NCBI GenBank assembly: GCA_025716855.1
Contig: JAIXMQ010000102.1
Location: 1 to 64,000 of the forward strand
Reading direction: 5' to 3'
Length of the DNA stretch: 64,000 bases
DNA from: Pilaira anomala
Lineage: Eukaryota; Mucoromycota; Mucoromycetes; Mucorales; Mucoraceae
A model generated the notes under the pieces. It saw nothing but the letters and a program-made list of their open reading frames with translations, ran no database searches and had not been told where the DNA came from. A program made the position numbers and the translations under genes. Shown here piece after piece: positions 37,164 through 49,910 of the stretch. Each line of letters begins with the position of its first letter. Positions within the stretch are counted from its first letter, which is position 1.

Positions 37164-38870
37164 ATGATTATGTCGAAAGATATACTATGCCACTATGCCT
37201 CACTTAATGCTAACAGTCTGGTTAAATCTGGATCTCCTCAAACTCAATCTGAATACATTCGTTACATCAAAGAACAAAACTTTGATATTATATGCTTCCA
37301 AGAAACACAGGCTAAAACACCTGAAATCATCAACTCTCTCAACATTCATTTTCAAACTCAATCTTCTATATGGGCTAAACACGTCTTTATCTTCTAATTA
37401 CCAAATTACATACTAATATCAATACCTCTCATCTTTTTGTAGAAGATCGTTTTCAACTTTGTCGAATAGATCATCCTCAAAATTATTATGAAAAATTTTA
37501 TATACTTAATATCTACGCTCCTGCTAATATACATCAACACAGACGGGATTTCTTTACTCAACTCACCACTATGCTATATGCTTTACAAGACACAATTGAT
37601 TTTAACCGTTTAATTATTTCTGGTGATTATGACAAAAATCTGGTACAACCTACTTGCACAACATTTTTTGAACAAATTAAAATCTACAGTTTATGGATAT
37701 GTATGGCAACACAAACGGCCTTTGGTATCCTTCAATCAACTTAGTCTTCCCTTGGCTCAAGGTGGCCTTGGCCTGTTACAACCAGCAAAGCAACATTTAG
37801 TCATTCAAATGCGTCATCTTTATCATGTATTTCGATCCACCAATACGTCACTACTGGTTCGACCGTTCTTCAAATACCACTTGTCACTCATTACTCCAGC
37901 ACCGCTGCCGCCAGAAATGTCCTTTTTTGTACCTGCATGGCGTAAGCATGAAATTAACCACCCCACATCTATTATCAATGCTTGCTACCAAGCTTTTGAC
38001 CGTCTCGATTTCAAGTATGACTTCTCCCAGTGTTCACTTCCCACATTGCTTCAGTTGCCTCTTCACTATCTCTTCCGGTCGTACCCTTCCGGTCACTGGC
38101 TCCATAGACATCGCACTTTTCCTGCTTCTAAAATCTTCACGTATGATACCCGTCTTCGCCGTTTACGAATACAAGTTGACTCTGAATTTGTGGAGCTACA
38201 GTTACTTTGCCGCCGTCTCAATAAGGATATACTTATACACCGTACAGTAAAATTACAACCTTACCTGCTTCCTTACATTTTAACTGACACCAGTGATGAG
38301 AGTAGACTTGTCCACAATTATTCCTCCCTGCTCAATCAACTTCAACAGAACCCACTTTGGCTACAATATACTTCAAGGGATTTTCGCAATTATCAAATCA
38401 CTGGCACTGGGTCGAATATGGGGTCTATTTCCGAAATCAGCTTCAAAGTTTTCTGGTATCGGTTTCTAAATCAAAAACTTCCAACCGCATCTTATTTACA
38501 CCAAATTGGTACAGTCGATAGCAATCAATGCCGCCTATATCATGCTGAAGAAGAATCTCTTGACCATTTTCTGGTTACATGCTCAATTAAACGAGATATT
38601 TGGATGATGGCTCTAAACCATCACTATCCCACCTTTTCTTTTACTACTGATCATATTCTAAGCGCACTGTTCCAATTACAAGCTCCTTTTCCTTCAAAAT
38701 CCAATCAAGTCATTCCTCTTTTGGTTCACATATCCACCACACACTATTATATCTGGTTTTATTATTGGCAACTAATAATCAAAGAAGTACCTTTCCGATC
38801 TGACCACATCATCAAAACCATCAATCATCAAGTAACAATCTTACTCACTAATCCCTCTACAATCGACTAA
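37164..38870 (+). pseudogene. LINE ORF2 remnant: endonuclease start joined to the post-RT region
   Basis: Endonuclease motifs are seen in three frames: ASLNANSL and ICFQETQA at 37164-37360, LNIYAPAN and ISGDY in another frame at about 37409-37635. The sequence then passes into a 415-codon frame (37623-38870) that matches the post-RT part of LINE ORF2: SLPLAQGGLGLL, FWYRFLNQKLPTASYL and a broken C-terminal zinc motif (CRLYHAEEESLDHFLVTC, with Tyr where Cys is expected). No RT catalytic motif is present. Clearly a pseudogene with an internal deletion. Confidence 0.85.
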
Positions 38871-39005
38871 AAGTCCTTTGATCAACTTATAATTTTTTCA
38901 TTTTTCCTTTTTTCCCTTTCCCCATTCTATTTTAATTTTAATCAAGTCCCACCTCTCTGCGCATGTGTGACTTTTAGTTTAATAAAAACTTAATTTACAA
39001 AAAAA

Positions 39006-40944
39006 GTAATGTATTATCCATTGCATGGCGAGCCATTAAACGTCACCCATCTCGATTTTTTAATGTGAGAAATTCCATCGCCCTCCCAAAAAACAATAAT
39101 AGTTAAAAAAAATCAGATCTTGTTGTATAAAAATAAGGTCTAACTATTTTGGAGTTAATTTTCTGTTATACGTCCTCAGCAATCAACTGGAAATATTATT
39201 TTACACAACTAACTAACAAGTCAGATGTTGCCAAGAAAATAAAAAGATATTCGAAGAGCTGTTATGAAAATAAGTAATGCAACTATTTCATATTTTCCAC
39301 TAATCAGCAGACATGTAATAAAAATATCTATAGTCCAATTTAGTTCATTTTAGGAAAATGTCTTTTTGTCTCATAATTTGTGATATTGTTTCTGTTCAAA
39401 GACAGTAAGATTATTCGAGCCTTTTTCAGTAAATATACAGTTACAAACTATATGCTGATATCAATAAATATCCCATAAAAAAAGTGAGTGACTAATCATG
39501 GAGAAAAACTTGTGTGAATATTTTTTGTAATATTCTCAAAAGTGACTCTATATGTTTCCGAATCAAATATTTAGTCATTTATTTAGGACGAGAAGAAAAG
39601 CAATTGTTATTATGTAATGTGCTTTGGATAGCAGCCTCAGTACATACTATGGTTAACCCAATATCTATATAAAAGAATCTAGTTTTTTACTGAAAAAGAT
39701 AATTTTCTGATTATCGTGTGTAACTGTTATTACGTAAACAATTGAAAATCAAAGAAAAGGGTCAAAAATTCACTTATATGTTTTGACACACATGGTAACT
39801 ATAGTATGGCCGATGATATAATCAGAACAAAAACAGGCCATTTTTATGTAAGCATTTAAATTCTTCCCGCTAAAATTACTACCTCAGGTATGTGAGAGCG
39901 AATAAGAAGCAGGGCTCACAATAATTTTGAGTACAAAGGTATGCATTCTTTTTCTTTTTATTAGATAACACAATAACAACAAAAGAAAATCTTTTTTGTA
40001 CAACAGGGTTTATATCAGTTCGATCACTCGCCCTACCCAACAATATGTACACGTGTTTTTATGTTTGCATAGTCCTTAATTAAAGCGACAAAATGAAGAA
40101 GAAATCAACACAAAAATACATAGATAGGTTAAAAGCCTACATCAGAAAAGATATGTTATATCACATGGGTCTATCCTGAAAATGAATTCAGTAACCAGAT
40201 TTATAGTCAAGGTTATTACGAGGCTACTTGAGTATAAAAAATAGTAAACAAAGCTGTAGAAAAAATATCGTATTTTTAATTTTAAAAGATTGCTTTCAAA
40301 ATTTCAGACAGGAAAGAATATTAGCCAATTATAGCAATCTCCTCTAATGAAATCGATTAGCAAACCGTCGTACAAAATCAATCCTGATTTAAGCTTTTTT
40401 CTTTCAAGGCAATTCGTTTTTTAAAGCACAGGCAGTTCCGCTCGCAGTCAAATTTTTTAAATAATTAAACTCAATCTATGATACTGTTTTTAGCTACAGC
40501 GAATAAAGCTGGTAAGCGTGTACTTTTTTTCGTAGCGTAGAGATATAGATCAAGTACATTTTCAAGAATTATATTAGCAAAAGTTACTCATAAGCAATAC
40601 TATTTTGACTCGAATAACTTTATTCTAACAAAATATTAATTCAAGATCTTCTATTAGAAAAAATAAGAGCTTGGCCGCCTTGAAAGGGCGTGTATTAGGA
40701 AATAAAAACAGGGTCCAAAAGGGCTTTCATGGCTTTTATCTTTATTGGCCAAATAGGCGGAGCTTACATAAACGAATCATGATAGCCTAATTTGAGAAAC
40801 ATGGACCCTTTTTTTTCTATTTTAAAAAGAATATTTTTTTTTCTTTTTTTTTTTTTTTTTTTTTTTTTTCCTTCTCTATTTAATTTATAATATTTTCTTT
40901 TCTTTTCTTTTTTCTAAATACAAAATTTTATAACATAAAAGGTT
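39006..40944. other. Intergenic, about 1.9 kb, upstream of the Zn2Cys6 gene
   Basis: AT-rich with no ORF of note. The last 130 bp before the next start are strongly pyrimidine-rich, with a T run near 40842-40869 and TTTTC repeats at about 40895-40915, like a core promoter. Confidence 0.55.
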
Positions 40945-43744
40945 ATGCAAACAAGTTTAGTTCATTCGAATGAGTCATTAGGACAACCTAGAGAGAAAAG
41001 ACTAAAAGTATCAAAGGCCTGTTTCACTTGTCGTGTGAAAAAAATCAAGGTAATAATTTGAAAACCTTTTCAAAACCAAAATAATTATTTTGCTAATTTT
41101 TTATTAAAATCAGTGTGATGGTATACAGCCTTGTATGCAGGTAACAAAATGAAAGGCGAGATAATCAATGCAACAAAAGTTAATCATTAATCTTTCCCTT
41201 TTTTTTTTCTTGTTTTGTAATTTAAATAGTGTAAAGGTAAATCATATAAAACGAAAAACAAAACAAAATCAACTAATCTTCCTTCTAGCCCGTAGAAGAC
41301 CCTGTTCTTTTTCTAAAGATGGTACAGTGGATGAAACTCAGCACTCTTCAGACGCTTATCCCGCGCTCTATTTTTCTTCAACTGACCAAAGCAACAGTAA
41401 TAAGCGTAGTCGCTCTTCAACACAATCGGTCGGCTTTTCCGAAACAACTATAAACGATGATTTAATTGTAGAACGAAGAGCAAAAGCTCAAGAAGATTTA
41501 CGTAAAACTTCACAACGCTTGGAAAAACTAAGTATGATGTCGCCTGGTGAAGGAAAAGAAGGTCGTTGGTTAGTTGATATTAATTTATTATTCAATGGCG
41601 CCGAAGAAAAAGATAAAAGAAAATCACATCTTGCTTCTTCCTCTTCTATTAATATTAATTCTCACCTGTTGAATTTATTTTTTCGTCATCGTTATACAAA
41701 TTTTCCTATTCTTCCGAAATCAATCTTTTATCGTCTACTTGAAAATTGTGATCCGTTTATTAACCAGTTATTACTAAACAGTATGTATTGTAATGCTGCA
41801 CATCATTCTCATGAAGATGCTTCAAATGCGGACACTTACTATAGAAAGGCGCAAGTATTGTTGGATGCTTATATTGATACCCCGTCTCTCAGTACAGTTA
41901 TATCTTTATGTTTGTTATCTACCTTTGAATCTAATCGACACGGTAATGGCCCATATGCTTGTAAAAATAGATCTCGTATTTATAGCGATATGGCTTTTCG
42001 TATGTGCTATGATCTCAAGCTACATAAACGTTATAGTTTTCACAATACAGGCACAACACCGGACGATAATGAGCTTCGGAAACGAGTTTATTGGACTTGT
42101 TATTGCCTGGATAAGGTACAAAGTTTGGTGACTGGTAGACCATGGCTCTTATCTTCGAAGGATATCGATATTGATTTTCCAATGGTGCTACATTCTGACG
42201 ATCCAAATGAATATGAAATTAACACTTGTTTTGTGGAACATATCAAATTGATGCAAATCACTGAGCGTGTCTTACAACTTGGTATTCCCGATCGACAAGC
42301 CGGCATGACTCGATCACCCGAGAATGAACAAACAGTCTTGGATTTAGACGGTCAGTTATTATATTGGCTAAAACATTTACCTCATCAATTCCAATGGACA
42401 CCTCTAGACACCAAAGCGGATATTGTACCTGTTCATCCTCCACCAAATGCTCTGGTAGCTCATTTACACTTGGTATACAACTATGCAAGAATATCTGTAT
42501 TACAACCTCACGCATCTACCTCGCTGTCATCTTCGCCCGCTTCGTTGCGTATTCAACAACGATGTGCATCCGTTGCTACCAATTTAACTCAACTAACCTG
42601 TGCTATGGCAGATCAACCTAATTTTATTGTATCATTTACATTGATAGCAGAAGCCATTATGTCTTCAATACGCGTTCATGTAATGCAATGTGCAGATGAA
42701 AAATTCAACTTATCTAAACACGCTCGCTTAATGTTCCAACGTTCTTTACGGTCTTTAAGATCTATCTTACATCATCGCGTAGTTGATCGAATTCAAGACT
42801 TTTCAACAACAATCGAAAGAGCTTTAGCAGATGCAAATTTAGGAAATAGTAATAGTCGTAACAATAGTCCTAAAATACACGTATTGTCTCCAGTCATGCC
42901 TAGAAATACACAAACTTCAATACCTTCACAAGATCAATCAGCTGTTTCGGATGAGAAATGGTCTGCCCGATTTAATAATACAACCGGTGGTATTTATCCT
43001 TATGGGCTTGTCTCTCCTGCTTCTAGTACCGCTTCAGCACCAGTAGAAAAGAGTAATATTTCACGCGATGAGGAATTAATTCGACCTCAAAATTCATTTA
43101 CAAACACTATATATAATACAACATCGTCAGCTACTATGGATCCTTACTCTAGAACTGGCAACTCTATATCTCTCTCAACAGGCCCTACCTCTACCTCGTG
43201 GAAATCACCCATATTACCTTCTCAATTAGCGAATACTAAAAATTATGATCGTTCGGAATGTCAAGATTCACATCAACAAATGGAAATGTATTCAAATTTA
43301 TGGTCGAAATCAAGTTCCACGACCAATATATTCCCATCATCTATCAGTGCGGATACTGTAGACACTAGTTACATGTCTAGACCACGATTAAACAATATCA
43401 CAAAGGATACTACTGCTACTGTTGCTACATCTTTTCAACATGAAACATCTAATACATCTGAAGTCACTGGTATGAATGCAGATACCGAGTTATATTCGTT
43501 ATGGGATCAACAAGCTGAAAAAAATTCAGAGCACCATGAACAGGTACAACCTGAACCAATCATGTTTATACCCCAACAAACTGGTAGATATGGCTTAGGT
43601 GTGTATGCATCGGCACAGCAACATCATACAGATGTCATTCGTCAACATATGCCTGGGCTCAAATCAAATAACCATAATCGACCTGTCTTATTAAACCATC
43701 ATGGACAAGTTGTAGTAGTACCCAGTGATAATCCAATCAACTGA
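40945..43744 (+). CDS. Zn2Cys6 fungal transcription factor
   Basis: Four exons: 40945-41049, 41114-41140, 41230-41236, 41289-43744; 864 residues. The zinc cluster (about residues 26-52: CFTC, KKIKCDG, PCMQCKARRRPC) is spread over all four exons, including a 27-nt and a 7-nt exon. Only this join gives all six cysteines in the standard spacing. The fungal-specific transcription factor domain follows (about 170-500): HRYTNFPILPKSIFY, DMAFRMCYDLKLHK, RKRVYWTCYCLDK and SLVTGRPWLLSSKDIDIDFP. The C-terminus is Ser/Thr/Gln-rich and probably an activation region. This is a nuclear DNA-binding regulator whose targets cannot be inferred; neighbours are not a metabolic cluster. Confidence 0.92.
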
Positions 43745-46287
43745 TTCTATTACAAACGCCTTTTCTGTAAATATATTGTATGCTCTTATATACCTTTTTT
43801 TTTTTCAAAAAAATCGATCTATAATATAATTAACTATTATCAACCTGAGTCCCCTTTTTTAATGTAATATGATGTAGTACATAATAAGTAATAAGTAATT
43901 ATAAAAGTCCGTCTATAATATTTCTCTTTATATCCAAAGAACAAAAGGGCTTCTGCTTTACCTTTAAACAAATTAAGTGATCATGCTCGCAGAGAAGCTG
44001 TCATAATATATCATGTCTGTTTTTGTTATTGAAGTTGCTCCTTAAATCTTTATTTTATTTTTATTTTTTTTAAAAAAAAAACAATATCCACACATTAGTG
44101 TTCTCATGATAGAAACTTCGAATCCCTTAAGCTGTGAATAATACAGCTGTTAAGCTTGCTAACCTCAAAGAATTGAATATGAAGTTATGTGTAACTACTT
44201 CTTTTTCACTCCACGGTATCTTAAAGATTTTGGGTTTCAACTAAAAGTTCACTTTGTCTCTCAAGGTCTTCGAGGTCACTGAGGTTGGATATTTAAGGAT
44301 GAATCTCGTAATAATATGTAGTATCTTTAGCAGCGTTTTCTTTATAAAATAATGATCAAACCGACTGAGGATTAATTACTACACCTAAAAGTTTGGAAAG
44401 CCTACTTTTATATGTAACTTTTGGTAAAGTGACATTAGTTACAACTGGCTAGGTGTTAGTTTAATAGAGAGACGGCATAAATCTGGATCATTAAATTCAA
44501 TTAGAGCTCGATACGCTCAAGAAATGCAAGTAAAATTTTTATTAAGTAAATAAAAAGAAAAGGCATGCACTTCATGAGCAATCAGCTATTTAATAAATTG
44601 AAATACAGCTTTGTGGGTCTACATTTAAAAGGTGAACATAAGAATAATCATAGTATGTAATATACAAATCGATACACCTTCAAAGATGATTTTCGATTCT
44701 GACTCAGTTAAATTGAAACTGATAGGCTTAAAATTCTTTCTCCCTTCAAAATAAGCACAGACCATGCTGAAAACTTTTTTTATAGGTGCTCTCTAGCTCA
44801 AAAAGAATTAAGACCCGAACGTCTGTAAGAAATGATTTTCGTATTGGGAATCATCGTCTCTCTCTCCATGTAACTCGCTTTCTTTTCTTTCTATGTAGTT
44901 TATATACTACCGTCAGACCTTATTTTTTTTTTAATAATAAGTACTTCCTAGAAAATTCAGGTTTCAATAGAAACAATATTTCTCACTCGAAACTTTAATA
45001 CGATATAATCAGCTTCGTTACACTTGTATAGCAGTGTAAATATTTCTTGATTTTCTTGATTTCTTAATTTTGAAAAAAATTCGCTGTTAAAAATCTCTCT
45101 TTGTGTAAAACTAGGATATCAAGTCTATCCGTATCCTAATTCATTAGCTTTATAGACCGATCTTTTATGTATAAGATCCCGTTATATTATACATAATTCA
45201 AATAAAAAGTATATGCTCTCAAACTATAGAGAGTCAAGAAAAAAAAATTACCTTAAAGTCGTCAGTAGTTACAATAAAAAGCTCATAACTCTTAGGAAAT
45301 ACATACTGTTTAAAGCATATATTTTAAACAGATATTAAAACATAATTAACCGTAATCAAATTAGATAATATCATATTCGTCTTTCGTTGAACTTGACGTC
45401 TTTAGTAATTATAGTAACATTTAGATTTGTTTCTAACGTAAACAATAATAAGAAACTGTCTATAGCTTATAGAATAATACATTTTTCTTCCTTTTTGCTT
45501 AATCAGCTTCTTTACTACTTTGTAATTTAAGAAAGATTTTTTTTTTTGACAACCTTCACATCACCCTTTATGCCTTAAATCCTATTTTTATTAAAATATA
45601 CTTTAGCTCGCTACCTTCAGCGTGGTGTTTACTTTGTCAATCTCTTCATGAAACATAAGTATATCAAAAAACGTACATCGGAAACCTTTTTTTAGTAAGT
45701 TATTTTTTGACCTTTATATGATGTCAACACAGTTTGAAATATTCATCATTCAACTTTATTTCTATTTATATCACTTGCCATTACAAACACGTTCAGTGTT
45801 TCATCTTATTGTTGTACGACAATAAAAAAAAAAGTGGTACGACCTTTATTTCTTATTGTTGTTTTTCCCTGTCCAATCACAGGCAGCAAAACTCCCCTGC
45901 ATACTTAACAACATTTTTCAAATTGAAGATCTTTTTTTTTTTTTGGGCCCAGGCTTCTTTACTTTTCTCTTGATACTTTGATCTTGTCACACTCATTTGA
46001 ATTACAAAGGCTACTTTTATTTCTATTCAAAATTAAAAAAGTTGTTACTGAACTTTAAAAATGAAAAAGGGCCTTTCCGCGGGGTATATTTTGGAAGGTA
46101 AAGTTTTATAATCAACTTTTTATTGGAGCGCTGTTCGTACAAGCTACTATGTAAATTGAAACAAAAAAGAAAAAAATGAAGTGTAAAAAAAAAAAAAAAA
46201 AAAAAAAAGTTTTTTTCTTTTCTTTTCTGTCTTTTTTTTTTTAAAAAAAAAATAAAAAAAAAATATGCAACTTGAGCATTATATACC
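43745..46287. other. Intergenic, about 2.5 kb
   Basis: Long AT-rich spacer without supported genes. Some short ORFs (for example 44786-44998 and 45734-45973) lack coding character. The last 130 bp are packed with A and T homopolymers (46176-46208, 46232-46264) before the next ATG. Confidence 0.55.
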
Positions 46288-47598
46288 ATGAGTACATATA
46301 ACTTTCTTAATCAAAAACCTCAATTTACAGCAGCTTCATTTTTTACTTCTTTTAAAAATAATGAAGCTAAGCCCAAGTTCGGTATACCAATTGGCTTACC
46401 CACGTCCTCCTTCTTGCAGAGCCCATCATGGCAAGTTGTAAATACTAAGCAACCTTCAACAACAACAAATAAAAACAGTAAAAAGCAACAAAATAAAGCC
46501 CTAATTCAACAAGCAATGTACATATTACCACAATCTTCCTCCAACCCATCAATTTACTTGCAACTCCCTAAATTTGGTTCACTGTCCGTTTTGTTACGGT
46601 GCGGTCATGTTTCTCAACTGGTTGAAAACTGGCTTCGCAACCCTATGGATCAATTAAAGAAAAATGCAAAGCTGTACTATCAATCTGTATCTCATCAGAC
46701 AACCTCACTACGTATCATGCCACCTTCCAGCCGTACAATGTCGTCAATAGCAACAGATGAAAAATCACTAGTACCTTTTCGGTCTTCTTTGTTGTCATTT
46801 AATTTTCAAGTTGACCATGAACTACAGACAATGAAAATAAGGTACGATTATATACCTTGTTTATTCACAGTGGTATGCGTTACCTACGATTGTGGCTCTA
46901 TTACATTGTCTATCAACCAAATTGAATCGCTTGATTTCTTGTTGTCAGCTACTACCATGGACCCATTTTTAGTAAAATGTGATTTATCACCGAGCCACCC
47001 TGTTGATATACATCGTTTAGATGAGACTGGATCATTCCCTTTATTATGTGATTACGCCAATGATGAGGGTTCTTTATCTATTGATGAGGTTAGGGTACCA
47101 TCCCCTTTATTGATATGCAATACTGTGTACCCTGAACAACAATGTACCATGCCCTCTATTATTGAATGCACCCATAATGAAAAAGAAGAAACTGCTATTG
47201 TTCTCTATGATGAACATTTTGGTCTTAATAGAGATGTCCATAGTCGCAATATTGATGAACAACCATATTTATCACAACAAGAGCTAAATAAGGCATTAGT
47301 GTTTAATGAAGCAGAATACAGGCACTTGAAAGAAACCATGTTGTATAATCAAGAAGAAGAAGATGATGAATCGTGTATATACTCTTCATCTGAAGAATAC
47401 TCTGTTCTTGGTGATATTGATACTGACCATGAAGAATACGAAAAGGACGCAGCTCAGATTGCTTTATTAAATTTAGTGCGGGACACTTTAGAATATATTC
47501 AGTCTAGTGGTGGGGCGCTGTCTGATGAATTAAATAATCTTGAATATAAACTCTATAATTACAGTCGTGCCGCTGCGACTTCTGCATTATATGATTAA
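46288..47598 (+). CDS. Hypothetical protein, 436 residues, single exon
   Basis: An uninterrupted ORF with a TATA-like ATTATATACC right before the ATG. The N-terminal quarter is Ser/Thr/Gln/Asn/Lys-rich. The middle is more globular (YLQLPKFGSLSVLLRCGHV, QLVENWLRNPMDQLKK). The C-terminal third is acidic (EEEDDESCIY, DTDHEEYEKD) and ends with a likely helix (LLNLVRDTLEYIQ). No signal peptide or membrane segment is seen. I do not recognise the family. The 3' end faces the F-box-like gene across 108 bp. Confidence 0.75.
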   Translation: MSTYNFLNQKPQFTAASFFTSFKNNEAKPKFGIPIGLPTSSFLQSPSWQVVNTKQPSTTTNKNSKKQQNKALIQQAMYILPQSSSNPSIYLQLPKFGSLSVLLRCGHVSQLVENWLRNPMDQLKKNAKLYYQSVSHQTTSLRIMPPSSRTMSSIATDEKSLVPFRSSLLSFNFQVDHELQTMKIRYDYIPCLFTVVCVTYDCGSITLSINQIESLDFLLSATTMDPFLVKCDLSPSHPVDIHRLDETGSFPLLCDYANDEGSLSIDEVRVPSPLLICNTVYPEQQCTMPSIIECTHNEKEETAIVLYDEHFGLNRDVHSRNIDEQPYLSQQELNKALVFNEAEYRHLKETMLYNQEEEDDESCIYSSSEEYSVLGDIDTDHEEYEKDAAQIALLNLVRDTLEYIQSSGGALSDELNNLEYKLYNYSRAAATSALYD

Positions 47599-47706
47599 CA
47601 TACACTCATTTACATAAATAAATTAACAAAAAATAACATAAACGCTACTATAACTTGATTTTTGTTTTTGTTTATTTTATGCGCATGAAAAAAAAAAAAA
47701 TGAGTG

Positions 47707-49479
47707 TTACGAAGAAATTGAAAGATGTAAAGAATAAGGCTCCTTTCTATATATATTCAACATGACATCCTTAATAGACTTGAAACACAAATTCAGTACG
47801 CTCATTCCTCCAGAAAGACCAGATATTTTTAATGCCTCGAATTGAGATAAATTGAGTTCTATATGTGACCGATCTTCTACAAACACCATATAGAATTTAT
47901 GTTTATTTTGATTCAATGATTGAACTGATACCAAAATGATTGCACATTCTTCGAAATGAATAAAGTCAATAAAAACTCCTGTAAATAATAAAAGGTCTAC
48001 TTCTGTGTTTGGCATATCAATAATGGTCTTATTCACTTGTATATTTCTAAACCTGCACGCTTGAAAATTTAGTTTTTTTAAGGCAGGGAATGAGGCAGAA
48101 AGAAAAGGAAGAACGGATTCTTTTATAGTAGTATCATTGAATTCCAAATGGGAAATAGCATGCGGTCGGTTAATACTAGGAAGCTTTGGATAATTATCGA
48201 AGAGACCACCAGAGATAGTAACGTGACGAACGTAGTTTGATGCTGTAGAGACAATTGTATCAATGTAATCTTGTACCTGGTATTCCTTTCGATGACTCAA
48301 GTCTATACTGACGCTATCAATCCGACCATCAATATGCGATAAGGTATGAACTGATCTCGATTTTTCAGCAGTGGCATCGTTCCACATACCGTAAATAATT
48401 TCAAGTTTACATTTTGATTTTATTTTTGTGATTTCCACCGCAAATAAGGCTCCATAGAGGTATAAAGTACATGTTTCCAAGAAGCCAATGGATAAATGAT
48501 GTTGGTTTGTGTCTAAAATAGGCTGTGCTTTACAATAAGACGATAAAAGCTCACCTTCACCTGAACTATTTCTTGCGTTATATACTTCAAACTCTGGGAT
48601 AGTATACATATACTGAAATAGAGATAACATGGAATTGGTACTTGGAAACCAAAAGTCGGATTCATTTGTAGGAGGTAAAAAGAAAGTTTTCAGGCCTGTG
48701 AAGGTTTTCATAATCACATGTAATTCTTGATCATGTACGGGTGTGAAATTACGGAGAGTAAGTTTTTTTATATTAGGGTATGACCTGACTATTTGAGTTG
48801 CAGGGAATACTAAATAAATATCCATATCGAGTTCAGTTAGATATGGTAAATACGGTAATATAGATAAATAGTCATCTAAGGAATCCAGGATATAACTCTC
48901 TATGCGTAGTGTCACTACTTTTTGAAACTCCTGCAAATAATGCAAGTTATTTTTGTTCATCATTTCTTTTGTTAAAAAAAGTTCTTCTAAACTGTGACGC
49001 ATACTGTAGGCGCTTTTAAAGTAACGGTCAGAGTGAGCCGCTCTATTGAAGTTTTCGGGTAAGTATTTTAAGTTCCATCGGTACTCGTTTTGACTTGAGA
49101 GAGCCAAGTTGAAATAAGTCCATGCGGTTGTGTCTATATATTTAAGTGGTGGGAACTCTACTCTTTCAACGTAAGGACAATGTTTCATTAATAGTCGTAA
49201 AGGGTCTTGTTGAAACGCGTCGATTTCTCTAGGAGCAGCGAAGCGAGTGAACTTGATGGACTTCACCCAATGTCCCATGTGGGAAATAGAGTTTATAAGG
49301 CTGTCGAATAGCTTATCCGATAAGTCTAACCCAAGTTCTATTTCTTTTAACACAATCGAATGATACAATAAAAGGCTCTGTTTATTCACAAACATCCATT
49401 CTGATTCATTTGCAGAGTTTCCTACATGTGTTGTAATTTGCTTTAAGATCTCATTCGGCATACTGTCCCACCTAGTCAT
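47707..49479 (-). CDS. F-box/LRR-like protein, 590 residues
   Basis: Single-exon ORF. The first 40 residues look like an F-box (SMPNEILKQITTHV, then WMFVNKQSLLLYHS), the motif that binds Skp1 in SCF ubiquitin ligases. The rest has irregular leucine-rich segments (YLPYLTELDMDIYL, YPNIKKLTLRNF, FPALKKLNFQACRF), as in the substrate-binding part of fungal F-box/LRR proteins, which expand greatly in Mucoromycota. The substrate is unknown. It is divergent from the mitochondrial carrier, with a 431-bp shared upstream region containing T and A runs. Confidence 0.72.
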   Translation of the reverse strand: MTRWDSMPNEILKQITTHVGNSANESEWMFVNKQSLLLYHSIVLKEIELGLDLSDKLFDSLINSISHMGHWVKSIKFTRFAAPREIDAFQQDPLRLLMKHCPYVERVEFPPLKYIDTTAWTYFNLALSSQNEYRWNLKYLPENFNRAAHSDRYFKSAYSMRHSLEELFLTKEMMNKNNLHYLQEFQKVVTLRIESYILDSLDDYLSILPYLPYLTELDMDIYLVFPATQIVRSYPNIKKLTLRNFTPVHDQELHVIMKTFTGLKTFFLPPTNESDFWFPSTNSMLSLFQYMYTIPEFEVYNARNSSGEGELLSSYCKAQPILDTNQHHLSIGFLETCTLYLYGALFAVEITKIKSKCKLEIIYGMWNDATAEKSRSVHTLSHIDGRIDSVSIDLSHRKEYQVQDYIDTIVSTASNYVRHVTISGGLFDNYPKLPSINRPHAISHLEFNDTTIKESVLPFLSASFPALKKLNFQACRFRNIQVNKTIIDMPNTEVDLLLFTGVFIDFIHFEECAIILVSVQSLNQNKHKFYMVFVEDRSHIELNLSQFEALKISGLSGGMSVLNLCFKSIKDVMLNIYRKEPYSLHLSISS

Positions 49480-49910
49480 TTTTTAATAGAGTAATAGAGA
49501 AAGAAGGCACAAAAAAAAAAAAAAAAATAACGATTTGTGTAATTCAATTTATAAATAAAAAATACGCCGTGGAAAACAAAAGTCAATTACAAATATTAAA
49601 TGACAAAGTGAGGTTACATCCTTTCTCTTGTCTGATCTTTGACACTATTCTCTCTTTTTTTTTTTTTTTTTTTTTTTCCCTTTTTTTTTTTCAACCTGAA
49701 AAAAAAAAAGATAATCTTTGATTTACCATTTTTAATGCGCCATCTTGTCATTTTTATCAATTTTTTTTTTAGCTGTACCTAAAAGACGCTGTAACACCGT
49801 ACTTTCTGTTTAAGGTAATTTTGATTAGATGGTTTAAAAAACATACATATAGTGTATTCTGTATATTTTTTTTTTCTGGTTTCTTTCTTTCTCATATTTA
49901 TATAAATACA
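49480..49910. other. Divergent upstream region of the F-box-like and carrier genes
   Basis: 431 bp with A17 at about 49511-49527, T runs at 49659-49676 and 49681-49692, and another near 49760-49770. No ORF. It probably holds both promoters. Confidence 0.6.

Larger units (their letters stand above)
35874..39005 (+). mobile_element. Defective non-LTR retrotransposon (LINE) lacking its reverse transcriptase
   Basis: An ORF1 with CCHC knuckles, an apurinic-type endonuclease start, then the conserved region that normally follows the reverse transcriptase, a 3' UTR and a short A tail (38999-39005) after AATAAA at about 38980. The RT palm with its YADD-type site is absent: the endonuclease motif ISGDY (about 37617-37631) runs almost directly into the post-RT block. 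Several frame changes are also present. The element is therefore dead for autonomous movement. No convincing target-site duplication was found, so the 5' boundary is provisional. Confidence 0.88.

Noticed and set aside
38999..39020. Target-site duplication of the LINE (AGTAAT after the A tail and near 35867)
   Set aside because: Only six bases match and the 5' end is not defined; such a match is expected by chance in AT-rich DNA.
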